NCBI GenBank assembly: GCA_963707965.1
Contig: CAVPRR010000006.1
Span: forward strand, 124,001 to 188,000
DNA from: VRUE01 sp963707965
GTDB taxonomy: Bacteria; Actinomycetota; Thermoleophilia; Solirubrobacterales; 70-9
Reading direction: 5' to 3'
Length of the DNA stretch: 64,000 nt
Shown: in pieces, positions 8,680-17,266 of the stretch
Position numbering within the stretch: position 1 is the first letter of the stretch
Layout: each line of letters begins with the position of its first letter
The notes under the pieces: generated by a model
Told to the model about the DNA's origin: nothing
The model's input: only the letters and a program-made list of their open reading frames with translations
The model's database searches: none
Position numbers and translations under genes: made by a program

Positions 8680-8762
8680 CTCGTAATCTCGTTCGAGTTG
8701 CCATCGTAAGAGTCTCCGACAACTTGCGCGTGCGAGCGGCGGAGGAATGCCCAGTGGCCAGC

Positions 8763-9278
8763 GTGCCCACGACGATCATTGACCTTGGACGACTTTCGCT
8801 CTCCTACGGGGAGGGGACCCGGCTGGATTTCAAGGTCCACCTCAACCCCCTGGATCTTGGCGGGCAGAGCTACGTGCCAAATCCCCAGTCTCTCGACGCC
8901 AGACTCGACGTCTCTCGTCCCACCAACGGATACGCGTTCCGCCTTCGTTTTCCGCTGCGCCTCGAGGGGCCGTGCGTGCGCTGTTTGGAGCCTGCCGCCG
9001 TGGAGACCGAGGTCGACGTGCGGGAGGTGGACCAGCACGGCACCGACGACGATGAGCTGCGCAGCCCCTACGTCCTCGACGGCGACCTCGACGTGGGTCG
9101 CTGGGCCCATGACGCGGCGGCCCTGGCGATGCCCGCGCGCGTCCTCTGCCGCCCGGACTGCGCCGGCCTCTGCCCGGTCTGCGGCGAGTCTCTCAACGAC
9201 GCGGACCCCGCCGCACATGAGCACGGCGCGGGCGGCGATCCACGCTGGGCCAAGCTCGACGAGCTCAAGCCGGAGTGA
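8763..9278 (+). CDS. YceD/DUF177 family protein
   Basis: YceD (DUF177) proteins are encoded just before rpmF in many bacteria; a role in 23S rRNA maturation or ribosome assembly has been proposed. Seen here are the strand FPLRLEGPCVRCLEPA, the acidic middle part, and the C-terminal cysteine cluster CRPDCAGLCPVCGESLN. From GTG 8763 the protein starts VPTTIIDLGRLSLSYGEG and has 171 residues. A GTG at 8754 is an alternative, and the frame is open back to 8658 but that part overlaps the divergent promoter region. rpmF follows 137 bases downstream. Confidence 0.88.
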   Translation: MPTTIIDLGRLSLSYGEGTRLDFKVHLNPLDLGGQSYVPNPQSLDARLDVSRPTNGYAFRLRFPLRLEGPCVRCLEPAAVETEVDVREVDQHGTDDDELRSPYVLDGDLDVGRWAHDAAALAMPARVLCRPDCAGLCPVCGESLNDADPAAHEHGAGGDPRWAKLDELKPE

Positions 9279-9414
9279 GGGGCCGGGCGGTCGGCCGGGG
9301 CGCGGCGGTCTCCTTTTCGCACAGACCACCAGGCGAGAGAGGTGACGCTCGAGGCGAAAAGGGCAGCGCGCTGGACGACCGCGCGGCCCCTCTCCCGCTA
9401 CCATGCTGCGACTC

Positions 9415-9627
9415 ATGGCCGTCCCGAAGAAGCGAACCTCGAGTGCCCGTCGCGACAAGCGGCGCGCCACTCACAAGGCGCCGAAGGCGCGCCTCAACCG
9501 CTGCCCGCGCTGCCACAGTCCGCGCCTGCCGCACCGGGTCTGCCCGACGTGCGGCACCTACGCCGGTCGCGAGGTGATCAGGAAGTCGATCGCCGAGAGC
9601 CCGGCCAGCGCTTCCGACACGGAGTAG
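9415..9627 (+). CDS. rpmF: 50S ribosomal protein L32
   Basis: L32 is a small protein of the large subunit. It starts MAVPKKRTSSARRDKRR and has the zinc pairs CPRC and CPTC with the RVCPTCGTYAGREV segment. It has 70 residues, with a short Ser/Ala tail. The ATG at 9415 is chosen because L32 proteins begin MAVPK; an ATG at 9403 would add MLRL. It lies between yceD and plsX, with 2 bases between its stop and the plsX ATG, so the order yceD-rpmF-plsX is the classical one. Confidence 0.96.
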   Translation: MAVPKKRTSSARRDKRRATHKAPKARLNRCPRCHSPRLPHRVCPTCGTYAGREVIRKSIAESPASASDTE

Positions 9628-9629
9628 CG

Positions 9630-10664
9630 ATGCCGGCCGGCGGGGTGACCGTCGCCCTGGACGGCTTCGGGGCCGAGCGGGGCGCCGGCGTCGTTGCCGA
9701 GGGCGTGCGGATGGCGACTGCGGATGGAATTCGGCTGCGGGTGTTCGGCCCCGCCGACGAGCTCGATCTCGATGGCATGGATGGAGTCGAGGTCGTCCCG
9801 ACGTCCGAGTGGATCGCCAACGAGGAGGACCCGGTTCCGGCCGTCCGCGCCAAGCGGGAGGCCTCAGTGGTGAGGGCCGCGCGCGACGTCGCCGAGGGGC
9901 GAGCCGAAGCGATGGCAAGCTTGGGCTCGACCGGGGCGACCATGGCCGCCGCCACCTTCGGCCTGCGCCGCCTGCAGGGTGTCCAGCGCCCCGCCCTTGC
10001 CGCCCAGTTGCCGGTCCCCGGCAAGCCCGTGCTCTTCCTCGACGTTGGCGCCAACGTCGAGGTTCGCGCTCAGCACCTGGTCCAGTTTGCGTTTCTCGGG
10101 GCCGCCTTCTGCGAGGCGGTGCTCGGGATCGGGCGGCCCCGTGTGGGCCTGCTCTCGGTGGGCGAGGAGGCCGGCAAGGGGCGGGAGGAGGTCGTGGCGG
10201 CCCATGCGATCCTGGCCGAGGCCAGCGGCGTGGAGTTCGTCGGCAACATCGAGGGCCGGGACCTCCCGGGCGGCGCCGCGGACGTGGTCGTCACCGACGG
10301 CTTCACCGGCAACGTTGCGCTGAAGCTGATGGAGGGAACCGCGCGGACGGTAACCGCGGCCATCCGGGACGCCGCTCGCTCCAACCCCCTGGGCGCCCTT
10401 GGCGGGTTGCTGATGCGCCCGGCCCTGGGCGGGCTGCGGCGCGACCTGCACCCGGACACGACCGGCGGCGCGATCCTGCTCGGCCTGCGGGGCATAGCTG
10501 TGGTTGGCCACGGCAGCGCCGGGCCCGAGGGGATCGCAAACGCCGTGCGGCTCGCGGCGCGCTGCGCGGAGGTCGACGCTGTGGGGCGCACGGCTGCGCT
10601 CCTCAGCGAGGGCGGCGCGACCCGCGGTTCCCTGACGGATCGGGCAGCTCGGCCCGGCGCGTGA
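9630..10664 (+). CDS. plsX: phosphate acyltransferase PlsX
   Basis: PlsX makes acyl phosphate from acyl-ACP, the donor for the first acylation of glycerol-3-phosphate by PlsY. Seen are VTVALDGFGAE at the N-terminus, the ASLGSTGATMAAATF segment (normally GNTGA), LFLDVGANVEV, GLLSVGEEAGKG, FVGNIEGRDL and VVTDGFTGNVALKLMEGT. The 344 residues from ATG 9630 are normal; upstream in-frame sequence overlaps rpmF and is not coding. It forms a block with acpP (15 bases downstream), linking phospholipid and fatty-acid synthesis, and the FakA-like gene upstream could feed it. Confidence 0.95.
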   Translation: MPAGGVTVALDGFGAERGAGVVAEGVRMATADGIRLRVFGPADELDLDGMDGVEVVPTSEWIANEEDPVPAVRAKREASVVRAARDVAEGRAEAMASLGSTGATMAAATFGLRRLQGVQRPALAAQLPVPGKPVLFLDVGANVEVRAQHLVQFAFLGAAFCEAVLGIGRPRVGLLSVGEEAGKGREEVVAAHAILAEASGVEFVGNIEGRDLPGGAADVVVTDGFTGNVALKLMEGTARTVTAAIRDAARSNPLGALGGLLMRPALGGLRRDLHPDTTGGAILLGLRGIAVVGHGSAGPEGIANAVRLAARCAEVDAVGRTAALLSEGGATRGSLTDRAARPGA

Positions 10665-10678
10665 TAGGAAGACACCCG

Positions 10679-10924
10679 GTGACCCGCGAGGAAGTCTTCA
10701 GCCTGGTTCGCGACCATCTGGCCGAGGAGCTGGAGGTCGACGCCGCCCGGATCGGCGAGGAGACCCGTTTCAAGGAGGACCTCGACGCTGATTCGCTCGA
10801 TCTCTACGAGCTCGTGATGGAGCTGGAGGACCGTTATGGGATCTCGGTATCCGAGCAGCAGGCGGCGGAGATCGGGACGGTCGGCGACGCCGTCTCGTTT
10901 GTGATGGAGCACGCTCCAGCGTGA
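10679..10924 (+). CDS. acpP: acyl carrier protein
   Basis: ACP carries growing acyl chains on a phosphopantetheine arm attached to the Ser of the DSL motif, seen here as DLDADSLDLYELVMELED. The 81-residue protein starts VTREEVFSLVRDHLAEEL from GTG 10679. An earlier GTG at 10661 overlaps the plsX stop and would add VIGRHP. It is acidic and helical as expected. The 3' end overlaps the rnc GTG by 4 bases, so plsX-acpP-rnc are likely one transcript. Confidence 0.95.
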   Translation: MTREEVFSLVRDHLAEELEVDAARIGEETRFKEDLDADSLDLYELVMELEDRYGISVSEQQAAEIGTVGDAVSFVMEHAPA

Positions 10925-11592
10925 GCGTCAAGGTGCTTGCGGCGCTCGTCGGGGACCTGCCCGGCGACCTGCGACGCCGGGCCCTCACCCACTCCTCCTG
11001 GACGGAGAACGGGTCCGAGTCCTATGAGCGCCTCGCATTCCTCGGGGACAGCGTGCTCGGTCTCGCCATTGCAGCCAACCTGCAGGAGCGTTTCCCGGAG
11101 GTCGCTGCCGGTGGCCTCACGAAGATCCACAACCAGACGGTCAGCGGCGTCTCCTGCGCCGAGGTGGGTCGTGAGCTCGGGGTTCCGGAGATGCTGGAGG
11201 CGGCAGAGCCAGACGGCGAGGACGCGATACCCGCCTCGGTGCTGCTCGCCGGCTCGCGCCCGTTGCCTGAGGTGACCGAGGCGCTGATCGGGGCCTGCTT
11301 CCTCGCGTTTGGCTTCGAACGCACGGCGGCCGCCGTCAGCGCCGCCTTCCGGTCGCGCGTCGAGCACGCGATCGCGGCGCCGGCCGACGCGAAGTCCGCC
11401 CTGCAGGAGCTGCTTGCCCGGCGTGGGGCCCGCGTAACCTACGAGGTGATTGGCGAATCGGGGCCAGCTCACGAGCGGACCTTCGACGTGACGGCGATTG
11501 TCGACTCCAGGCCGGTTGGCAGCGGCCTGGGGCGGAGCAAGAAGGCAGCCGAGCAGGCCGCCGCGGAGCAGGCGCTGGAGCAGCTCGCGTGA
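10921..11592 (+). CDS. rnc: ribonuclease III with altered active-site residues
   Basis: RNase III cuts double-stranded RNA in rRNA and mRNA processing. The catalytic domain (about residues 1-145) is recognisable through ALTHSSW, YERLAFLGDSVLGLAI and EVTEALIGACFL, and the C-terminal double-stranded RNA-binding domain through SALQELLARRGARVTYEV and GRSKKAAEQAAAEQALEQL. The signature normally reads ERLEFLGD; here the second Glu is Ala39. The second metal-site Asp (as in ADxxEA) is Glu117, with Glu120 kept. The DEGD-like loop is AAGG. Activity may therefore be reduced or altered. It starts at GTG 10921, overlapping acpP, and has 223 residues. Confidence 0.9.
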   Translation: MSVKVLAALVGDLPGDLRRRALTHSSWTENGSESYERLAFLGDSVLGLAIAANLQERFPEVAAGGLTKIHNQTVSGVSCAEVGRELGVPEMLEAAEPDGEDAIPASVLLAGSRPLPEVTEALIGACFLAFGFERTAAAVSAAFRSRVEHAIAAPADAKSALQELLARRGARVTYEVIGESGPAHERTFDVTAIVDSRPVGSGLGRSKKAAEQAAAEQALEQLA

Positions 11593-11752
11593 GTAGTTGG
11601 TCGATTCCAAATTCCCCCACGCCACGGTTGACGCGCCTGGCAAGGCGCTGGATCGGCACCCGCGGCACCTCCGTCGCGTCCGACTCAGACGCAAGCCTTA
11701 GTGCCCGTGCCGGGCACCGGGCACCTGGTGGCCCAGAATCCGGACGAGACAC

Positions 11753-14236
11753 ATGTATCTGAGATCGATAGAGATGAAGGGGTTCAAGTCGTTCCCCGAG
11801 CGTGCGAGGCTCGAGTTCTCCCCTGGCGTCAGCGTGATCGTCGGGCCCAATGGCTCGGGCAAGTCGAACATCACCGACGCGGTCCTCTGGGCACTGGGCG
11901 AGCAGAGCCCCGGCGCGATCCGGGGCGCCTCCATGCAGGATGTGATCTCCGCGGGCGGGAAGGGGGTCGGCCAGCGGCGCGCTGCAGAGGTCGAGGTCGT
12001 GATCGACAACTCCGAGGGCCGCGCCGCGACCGACCTCTCCGAGATCTCCATCCAGCGCCGCCTCGATCGCTCCGGGGAGGGCACCTATCGACTGAATGGC
12101 GCCCGGTGCCGCCTGGTCGACATCGTCGAGGTTCTCTCCGACACGAACCTGGGGCGCGAGATGCACTCGGTGATCAGCCAGGGGCGGGTCGAGTCGATCG
12201 TCCACTCGAAACCGCGCGAGCGAAGGCTGCTGATAGAGGAGGCCGCCGGGCTCGGCAAGCACCGCAAGCGGCGTCGCCGCTCTGAGCTGAAGCTGCGCTC
12301 CGCCCGCGACAACCTCGACCGGGCCCTCGACCTGGAGCGCGAGGCGCGGGCGCGCCTGCGACCGCTGAAGCGCCAGGCGCAGGCGGCCGAGCTGGGTGCT
12401 CGCATCGAGCGTGAGGAGCTGGAGCTGCGGGGCAGGCTGGTGGCGGAGGAGCTGCGCTCCGGTGCCGACAGCGCGCTCGCTGCGGAGAAGGCCGCGGGGC
12501 AGGTGCGCTCCGAGCGCGCGGCAATCGAGAAGAGGCTGTCCGAGGTGAGCGAGCAGCGGCGGGCCGCCGAGGAGCGGTTCGCTGCGCGCGACCGCGAGCG
12601 CACCCAGGCCTGGGGCCTGCTGACAAAGCTGCGCAGCGATCAGCAGCGGATCGCGGTGCGGGCGGCGGCCCTCGCGGACCGCGAGGCCGAGCTCGCCGCC
12701 AGCCTGGAGAGCCTGCGGGCCGAGTTCGGGCCGCTGACCCTCGACGTGGGCGCCGGCACGGCTGTTCCCGGGGAGCGCGCTCGCAAGCTGGAGCAGGAGC
12801 TCGGCGAGATAGATACCGGCCTCTCCGCCGCGGCCGGCGGGCTCGCTCGCGCCCGCTCCGCCGATGCGTCGGAGTCCGACCGCGAGGCGGCGCTCGGCGC
12901 CGTGCTGACCGGCGCCGAACGGGCATCGCGGCACGCACGGCGCGCCGAGGGCCTGCTTGGAGAGCGCCACCGCGAGGCTCTGCGCCAGCGCGTTGCCGCC
13001 GGGGAGGAGCTGCTGGACGACGCCCGCTCGGCGGCTGCGGCGGTTGGGGCGGCGGAGGCGGCGATCCGAGCCCGGGTCGAGCGAATCGAAGCCAAGGTCG
13101 TCGGCGAGGAGGGCGATGGCGACGCGATTGCCGATGAGATGCGGGCCTGCTCGCAGCGCGAGTACGAGCTGCAGGCGGAGATGAAGGCCGCGTCGGACAG
13201 GCTGACCGAGGCCGAGGTCGAGGCGACCCAGCTCGGCGACCGCCGCGCCGAGGCGGCGAGGGAGCTCGCGAGCATCGCCGAGCGGCTCGGCGAGGAGGTT
13301 GGCCCGGCGGAGGAGGCGCTGGGCGATGAGGAGCGGGTGCAGATCGACCGCCGGCTGGAGCGGCTGGAGCGCCGCCGTGCCCAGATCGGGCCCTTCAACC
13401 CGCTCGCCGAGCGCGAGTACGAGGAGGCCCGCGAGCACGTCGAGTCCCTTCAGCTCCAGCGCGAGGACACCGAGCGGGGGATGCGTGAGCTGGAGGCGCT
13501 GATTCGCGACATCGACCGCGAGATCGAGCGTGCCTTCGAGCAGACGTTCGAGGCGACGGCTGAGAATTTCGGCGAGATGGTCGAGCACCTGTTCCCCGGC
13601 GGGCGCGGGCGGCTGCGGCGCGTCAACCTGCGCCCGGCGGAGGAGCCGCAGCAGGCTGCGGCGGAGGATGTCGAGGGGGAGGACGAGGAGGAGGACGAGC
13701 GGCAGGACCTGGGCGTCGAGATCGAGGTCACCCCCGCCGGCAAGTCGACCCGCAAGCTCTCGCTGCTGTCGGGCGGCGAGAAGTCGCTGGTTGCGCTGGC
13801 GTTCGTCTTCGCCGTATTCCTTGCTCGTCCGTGCCCCTTCTACATTCTCGACGAGGTCGAGGCCGCTCTCGACGATGCGAACATCGACCGCTTCCTGCAG
13901 CTGATCCGCCGCTTCGCGAACCGCGCCCAGTTCGTGATCGTCACCCACCAGAAACGGACCATGGATGCCGCCGACATCCTCTACGGGGTCACCATGGGCG
14001 GCGACGGCGTCACCAAGGTCATCTCCCGTCGCCTGCCCCGAGAGGCCGAGGAGGGGGCCGAAGAGGCCGAGGAGGCCGTGAAGGGGCAAGAGGCTGTGGA
14101 GGCCGAGGAGGGCGAGTTCGTCCCGGCGCCCTTTGCCGGCATCGCTCCCGCGGACGAGGCGCCCGGGGCGGCGCTCGGCGAGATGCCGCCGGGTGAGCGT
14201 CCCAGCCGGGACGATTCGTCTGCCGCCGCCGCCTAG
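11753..14236 (+). CDS. smc: SMC-type chromosome segregation ATPase, short and without a recognisable hinge
   Basis: The position between rnc and ftsY and the head sequences mark this as SMC. Walker A GPNGSGKS lies at residues 31-38. The C-terminal head has the signature LLSGGEKSLVALAF near 670 and Walker B FYILDEVEAALDD near 696, followed by VIVTHQKRTMDAADILYGVTM. The coiled-coil arms run from about 165 to 610. Bacterial SMC proteins usually have 1100-1200 residues with a globular hinge between the arms; here the total is 827 and I find no hinge-like domain. A non-coil stretch FGPLTLDVGAGTAVPG near 323-338 may be the turn. The last 80 residues are an acidic Ala/Glu-rich tail. No scpA or scpB is in the window. 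Confidence 0.88.
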   Translation: MYLRSIEMKGFKSFPERARLEFSPGVSVIVGPNGSGKSNITDAVLWALGEQSPGAIRGASMQDVISAGGKGVGQRRAAEVEVVIDNSEGRAATDLSEISIQRRLDRSGEGTYRLNGARCRLVDIVEVLSDTNLGREMHSVISQGRVESIVHSKPRERRLLIEEAAGLGKHRKRRRRSELKLRSARDNLDRALDLEREARARLRPLKRQAQAAELGARIEREELELRGRLVAEELRSGADSALAAEKAAGQVRSERAAIEKRLSEVSEQRRAAEERFAARDRERTQAWGLLTKLRSDQQRIAVRAAALADREAELAASLESLRAEFGPLTLDVGAGTAVPGERARKLEQELGEIDTGLSAAAGGLARARSADASESDREAALGAVLTGAERASRHARRAEGLLGERHREALRQRVAAGEELLDDARSAAAAVGAAEAAIRARVERIEAKVVGEEGDGDAIADEMRACSQREYELQAEMKAASDRLTEAEVEATQLGDRRAEAARELASIAERLGEEVGPAEEALGDEERVQIDRRLERLERRRAQIGPFNPLAEREYEEAREHVESLQLQREDTERGMRELEALIRDIDREIERAFEQTFEATAENFGEMVEHLFPGGRGRLRRVNLRPAEEPQQAAAEDVEGEDEEEDERQDLGVEIEVTPAGKSTRKLSLLSGGEKSLVALAFVFAVFLARPCPFYILDEVEAALDDANIDRFLQLIRRFANRAQFVIVTHQKRTMDAADILYGVTMGGDGVTKVISRRLPREAEEGAEEAEEAVKGQEAVEAEEGEFVPAPFAGIAPADEAPGAALGEMPPGERPSRDDSSAAAA

Positions 14237-14241
14237 CGCCG

Positions 14242-15240
14242 ATGCCCACCTCATGGCCGCAGATGCTCGACCTCGGCGCGCGCAGCGCCGGGAAGCCCGC
14301 GCCGGAGCTCGAGGGCGAAGAGCAGCGTCGCAGCGTCTTTCGCCAGCTCCGCGAGAGCCTCTCAAGGAGCCGGCGGGCGCTGGTCGAGGAGATCTCGGCG
14401 AGCCTCTTCGACCGGATCGACGACGAGACCTGGGAACGGCTGGAGGAGGCGCTGATCCTCGCCGACGTTGGCGCGCCGACGACGGCGACGGTTGTCGAGC
14501 GTCTGGAGCAGGAGGTCGAGGGAGGGACGGTCTCCGCGGACGGCGAGGCGGTCCGCGAGCGGTTGATCGAGATTCTCGCCGAGGTTGCATCGGCAGGGCG
14601 GCGGCCGATCGACCTGAGCGGCGAACCGGCTGTGCTGCTGATGGTCGGGGTCAACGGCACCGGCAAGACCACCACGATCGGCAAGATCGCCTGGCACCTC
14701 ACGACCGAGCTCGGTCTCTCCGTCATCCTCGCCGCCGCCGACACCTACCGCGCCGCCGCCGCCGAGCAGCTGGCCGCATGGGCCGAGCGGGCGGGGGCGG
14801 AACTGGTTCGCGCGGCGCCCGGCGGAGACCCCGGCGCGGTGGCCTTCGACGCGATCGCCGCGGCTCGCGCCCGGGGGGCGGACATTGTCATCGTCGACAC
14901 CGCCGGCCGCCTTCACACCCAGGGCAACCTGATGGATGAGCTCGCCAAGGTGCGCCGGGTGATCGCCAAGCAGATCCCCGAGGCCCCGCACGAGACGCTG
15001 ATCTCAATCGATGCCACCACCGGCCAGAACGGGCTGCGCCAGGCGAAGGTCTTCTCGGAGGCTGTCGATGTGGACGGCGTCGTTCTCACGAAGCTCGATG
15101 GGACCGCCAAAGGGGGCATCGTGCTGGCGATCGCCAGCGAGCTCGGCATCCCCGTGAAGCTGATCGGCACCGGTGAGGGGCTGGAGGACCTGCGGCCATT
15201 CGACCCGCACGACTTCGCCCGCGCCCTGCTCGCCGAGTAG
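14242..15240 (+). CDS. ftsY: signal recognition particle receptor FtsY
   Basis: FtsY is the membrane-docking GTPase for SRP-bound ribosomes. The NG domain is complete: N-domain helices in residues 30-120, G1 GVNGTGKTTTIGKIAW near 135, DTYRAAAAEQL, the G3 IVDTAGRLHTQGNLM, TKLDGTAKGG and the end GTGEGLEDLRPFD. Residues 1-30 form a short acidic leader rather than a long A domain, as in many actinobacteria. The ATG lies 5 bases after the smc stop, giving the conserved smc-ftsY pair. It has 332 residues. Repeats follow its stop at 15256. Confidence 0.96.
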   Translation: MPTSWPQMLDLGARSAGKPAPELEGEEQRRSVFRQLRESLSRSRRALVEEISASLFDRIDDETWERLEEALILADVGAPTTATVVERLEQEVEGGTVSADGEAVRERLIEILAEVASAGRRPIDLSGEPAVLLMVGVNGTGKTTTIGKIAWHLTTELGLSVILAAADTYRAAAAEQLAAWAERAGAELVRAAPGGDPGAVAFDAIAAARARGADIVIVDTAGRLHTQGNLMDELAKVRRVIAKQIPEAPHETLISIDATTGQNGLRQAKVFSEAVDVDGVVLTKLDGTAKGGIVLAIASELGIPVKLIGTGEGLEDLRPFDPHDFARALLAE

Positions 15241-15255
15241 CGCTGAGCGGCCGAG

Positions 15256-15302
15256 GCGCCGGCGGCATCCGCACGGACGACGCGCCGGCCGCATCCGCAC
15301 GG
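15256..15302 (+). repeat. 21-bp direct repeat after ftsY
   Basis: A 21-base unit beginning GCGCCGGC(G/C)GCATCCGC occurs at 15256-15276 and 15282-15302, period 26, in the gap between ftsY and ffh. It is another example of short repeats placed just after a gene. Confidence 0.7.
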
Positions 15303-15361
15303 CCGAAATCTCCGCCGCTCGCGAAATCCAGGCTCAGGACACCAGGTTCTAAGCTGCGAGG

Positions 15362-16726
15362 GTGTTCGATCAACTCTCAGACCGCCTCCAGGCGACGCTC
15401 TCCGACGTCCGCTCGCGCGGCAAGCTCAATGAGGGCGACGTCGACGCGGCGATGCGCGAGATCCGCCTCGCCCTGCTCGAGGCCGACGTCAACTTCAAGG
15501 TCGTCAAAGGCTTCACCGGGACGCTGAAGGAGCGCTGCCTGGGCTCCGAGGTGCTTGAGAGCCTCAACCCCGGCCAGCAGGTGGTGAAGATCGTCAATGA
15601 GGAGCTGACCGCCCTGATGGGCGGCACCGGGCGCGATCTGGCCTTCGCCTCCAGCGGCCCCACCGTGATCCTGATGGCGGGCCTGCAGGGCTCGGGAAAG
15701 ACGACCGCCTGCGCCAAGCTGGCGCGCCAGCTTGGCGAGTCGGACAAGCTGGTCGCCCTGGCTGCGTGCGACGTCTATCGCCCCGCCGCCATCGACCAGC
15801 TGGTCACGCTCGGCGAGCGCGTGGACGCGAGGGTCTACGAGCAGGGCAGCGACGCCGACCCGGTCGAGATCGCCGCCTGGGCCCTCGACCGCGCCCGCGA
15901 GGAGGAACGCGACGCGCTGATCATCGACACCGCCGGCCGCCTCCATATCGACGAGGAGCTGATGGCCGAGCTGGCGAAGATTCGCAAGCGGACGAAGCCG
16001 CACAACGTGCTGCTCGTCGTCGACGCGATGACCGGCCAGGACGCGGTAGGCGTCGCCGAATCGTTCGCGGAGACGGCGGAGTTCGACGGCCTGGTGATGA
16101 CGAAGCTGGACGGCGACGCGCGCGGAGGCGCCGCGCTCTCGGTCAAGGCGGTGACCGGAAAGCCGATCCTCTTCGCCTCGACCGGCGAGAAGCTGGAGGC
16201 CTTCGAGCGCTTCCACCCCGACCGGATGGCCTCGCGCATCCTCGGCATGGGCGACGTACTGAGCTTCATCGAGAAGGCGGAGAAGCAGGTCGATGAGCAG
16301 GAGGCCATCGCCCTGCAGGAGAAGCTGCAGCGCGACCAGTTCACCCTGGAGGACTTCCTCAAGCAGATGCGCCAGGTGCGCAAGATGGGCCCGCTCGGTG
16401 GCCTGATGAGGATGCTGCCCGGGATGGACGGGATGAAACAGCTCAAGGGCGCCGAAATCGACGAGGGGGAGCTGGACCGGGTCGAGGCGATCATCCTCTC
16501 GATGACGCCGGAAGAGCGCGCCAACCCGGCGCTGATCAACGGCTCGCGGCGCAAGCGGATCGCGACGGGCTCGGGGACCAAGGTCCAGCACGTCAACCAG
16601 CTCGTCAAGCAGTTCGACCAGATGCGGAAGCTGATGAGGCAGATGATGTCGGGCAACATGCCGGATCCGCGGCAGCTGGCCCAGATGAGCGGTGGAGCAC
16701 CGCGCCCGAAGGTCCGTAGGCGCTAA
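15362..16726 (+). CDS. ffh: signal recognition particle protein Ffh
   Basis: Ffh binds signal sequences and 4.5S RNA and targets ribosomes to FtsY. The NG domain shows GLQGSGKTTACAKLAR near residue 105, DVYRPAAIDQL, IIDTAGRLHIDEELM, TKLDGDARGGAAL and FASTGEKLEAFE. The Met-rich M domain (from about 300) includes LGGLMRMLPGMDGMKQL and ends with MRKLMRQMMSGNMPD and a basic tail. The start is GTG 15362. The 454 residues are normal. It leads the conserved group ffh-rpsP-khpA-trmD-rplS. Confidence 0.97.
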   Translation: MFDQLSDRLQATLSDVRSRGKLNEGDVDAAMREIRLALLEADVNFKVVKGFTGTLKERCLGSEVLESLNPGQQVVKIVNEELTALMGGTGRDLAFASSGPTVILMAGLQGSGKTTACAKLARQLGESDKLVALAACDVYRPAAIDQLVTLGERVDARVYEQGSDADPVEIAAWALDRAREEERDALIIDTAGRLHIDEELMAELAKIRKRTKPHNVLLVVDAMTGQDAVGVAESFAETAEFDGLVMTKLDGDARGGAALSVKAVTGKPILFASTGEKLEAFERFHPDRMASRILGMGDVLSFIEKAEKQVDEQEAIALQEKLQRDQFTLEDFLKQMRQVRKMGPLGGLMRMLPGMDGMKQLKGAEIDEGELDRVEAIILSMTPEERANPALINGSRRKRIATGSGTKVQHVNQLVKQFDQMRKLMRQMMSGNMPDPRQLAQMSGGAPRPKVRRR

Positions 16727-16739
16727 CCTCTCGCGGCTC

Positions 16740-16994
16740 ATGGCTGTGCGAATAAGACTTCGACGGATCGGCTCCAAGAAGAATCCCGTGTGGCGGATCG
16801 TCGTCGCCGACAAACGCTCCCCCCGCGACGGGCGGACGATCGAGACGATCGGCCAGTACAACCCGCAGACCGAGCCGTCGACGATCGAGCTCGACGAGGA
16901 GCGTGCCCGCCACTGGCTTGAGCAGGGGGCGCAGCCCTCGGAGACCGTGGCGACGCTGCTGCGGACCAAGGGCATCGCTGCCTCCGGAAGCTGA
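16740..16994 (+). CDS. rpsP: 30S ribosomal protein S16
   Basis: S16 is a small-subunit assembly protein. It starts MAVRIRLRRIGSKKNPVWRIVVAD, followed by SPRDGRTIETIGQYNPQTEP, and has 84 residues. The ATG at 16740 is 14 bases after the ffh stop; the in-frame ATG at 16692 overlaps ffh and is not supported. It is followed 7 bases later by khpA. Confidence 0.97.
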   Translation: MAVRIRLRRIGSKKNPVWRIVVADKRSPRDGRTIETIGQYNPQTEPSTIELDEERARHWLEQGAQPSETVATLLRTKGIAASGS

Positions 16995-17000
16995 GCCAGA

Positions 17001-17231
17001 GTGACGGAGCTACTCGAGTTCCTCGTCAGGGCGCTGGTCGAGGATCCGAAGGCGGTCCAGGTGGAGGAGCTCGAGGAGGACGGCGCCCTCGTCTACGAGA
17101 TCAGCGTTGCCGAGGGGGACCTTGGGCGGGTCATCGGCAAAGGCGGCCGGGTGGCAAACGCGATCCGGACCGTCGCCAAGGCAGCCGCCGTCCGCCTCGA
17201 TCGCCGCGTGATAGTCGACATCCTCGACTAG
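17001..17231 (+). CDS. khpA: KH-domain RNA-binding protein KhpA
   Basis: A 76-residue single KH domain protein (formerly YlqC/UPF0109). The RNA-binding loop is DLGRVIGKGGRVANAIRTV, with the GKGG core. Family knowledge: KhpA pairs with KhpB and binds many RNAs, affecting cell division and envelope functions. It starts with GTG 17001 right after rpsP. In most bacteria rimM follows before trmD; here trmD starts 36 bases downstream and no rimM frame is present. Confidence 0.93.
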   Translation: MTELLEFLVRALVEDPKAVQVEELEEDGALVYEISVAEGDLGRVIGKGGRVANAIRTVAKAAAVRLDRRVIVDILD

Positions 17232-17266
17232 ATGGTCGATTCCACGATCTTGGTCACGCAGCGCTC

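Noticed and set aside
11336..14590. 1084-codon open frame on the minus strand antisense to rnc, smc and ftsY
   Set aside because: High G+C makes long antisense frames common; the translation is Arg/Leu/Ala-rich without domain motifs, while the plus strand encodes clear SMC motifs.
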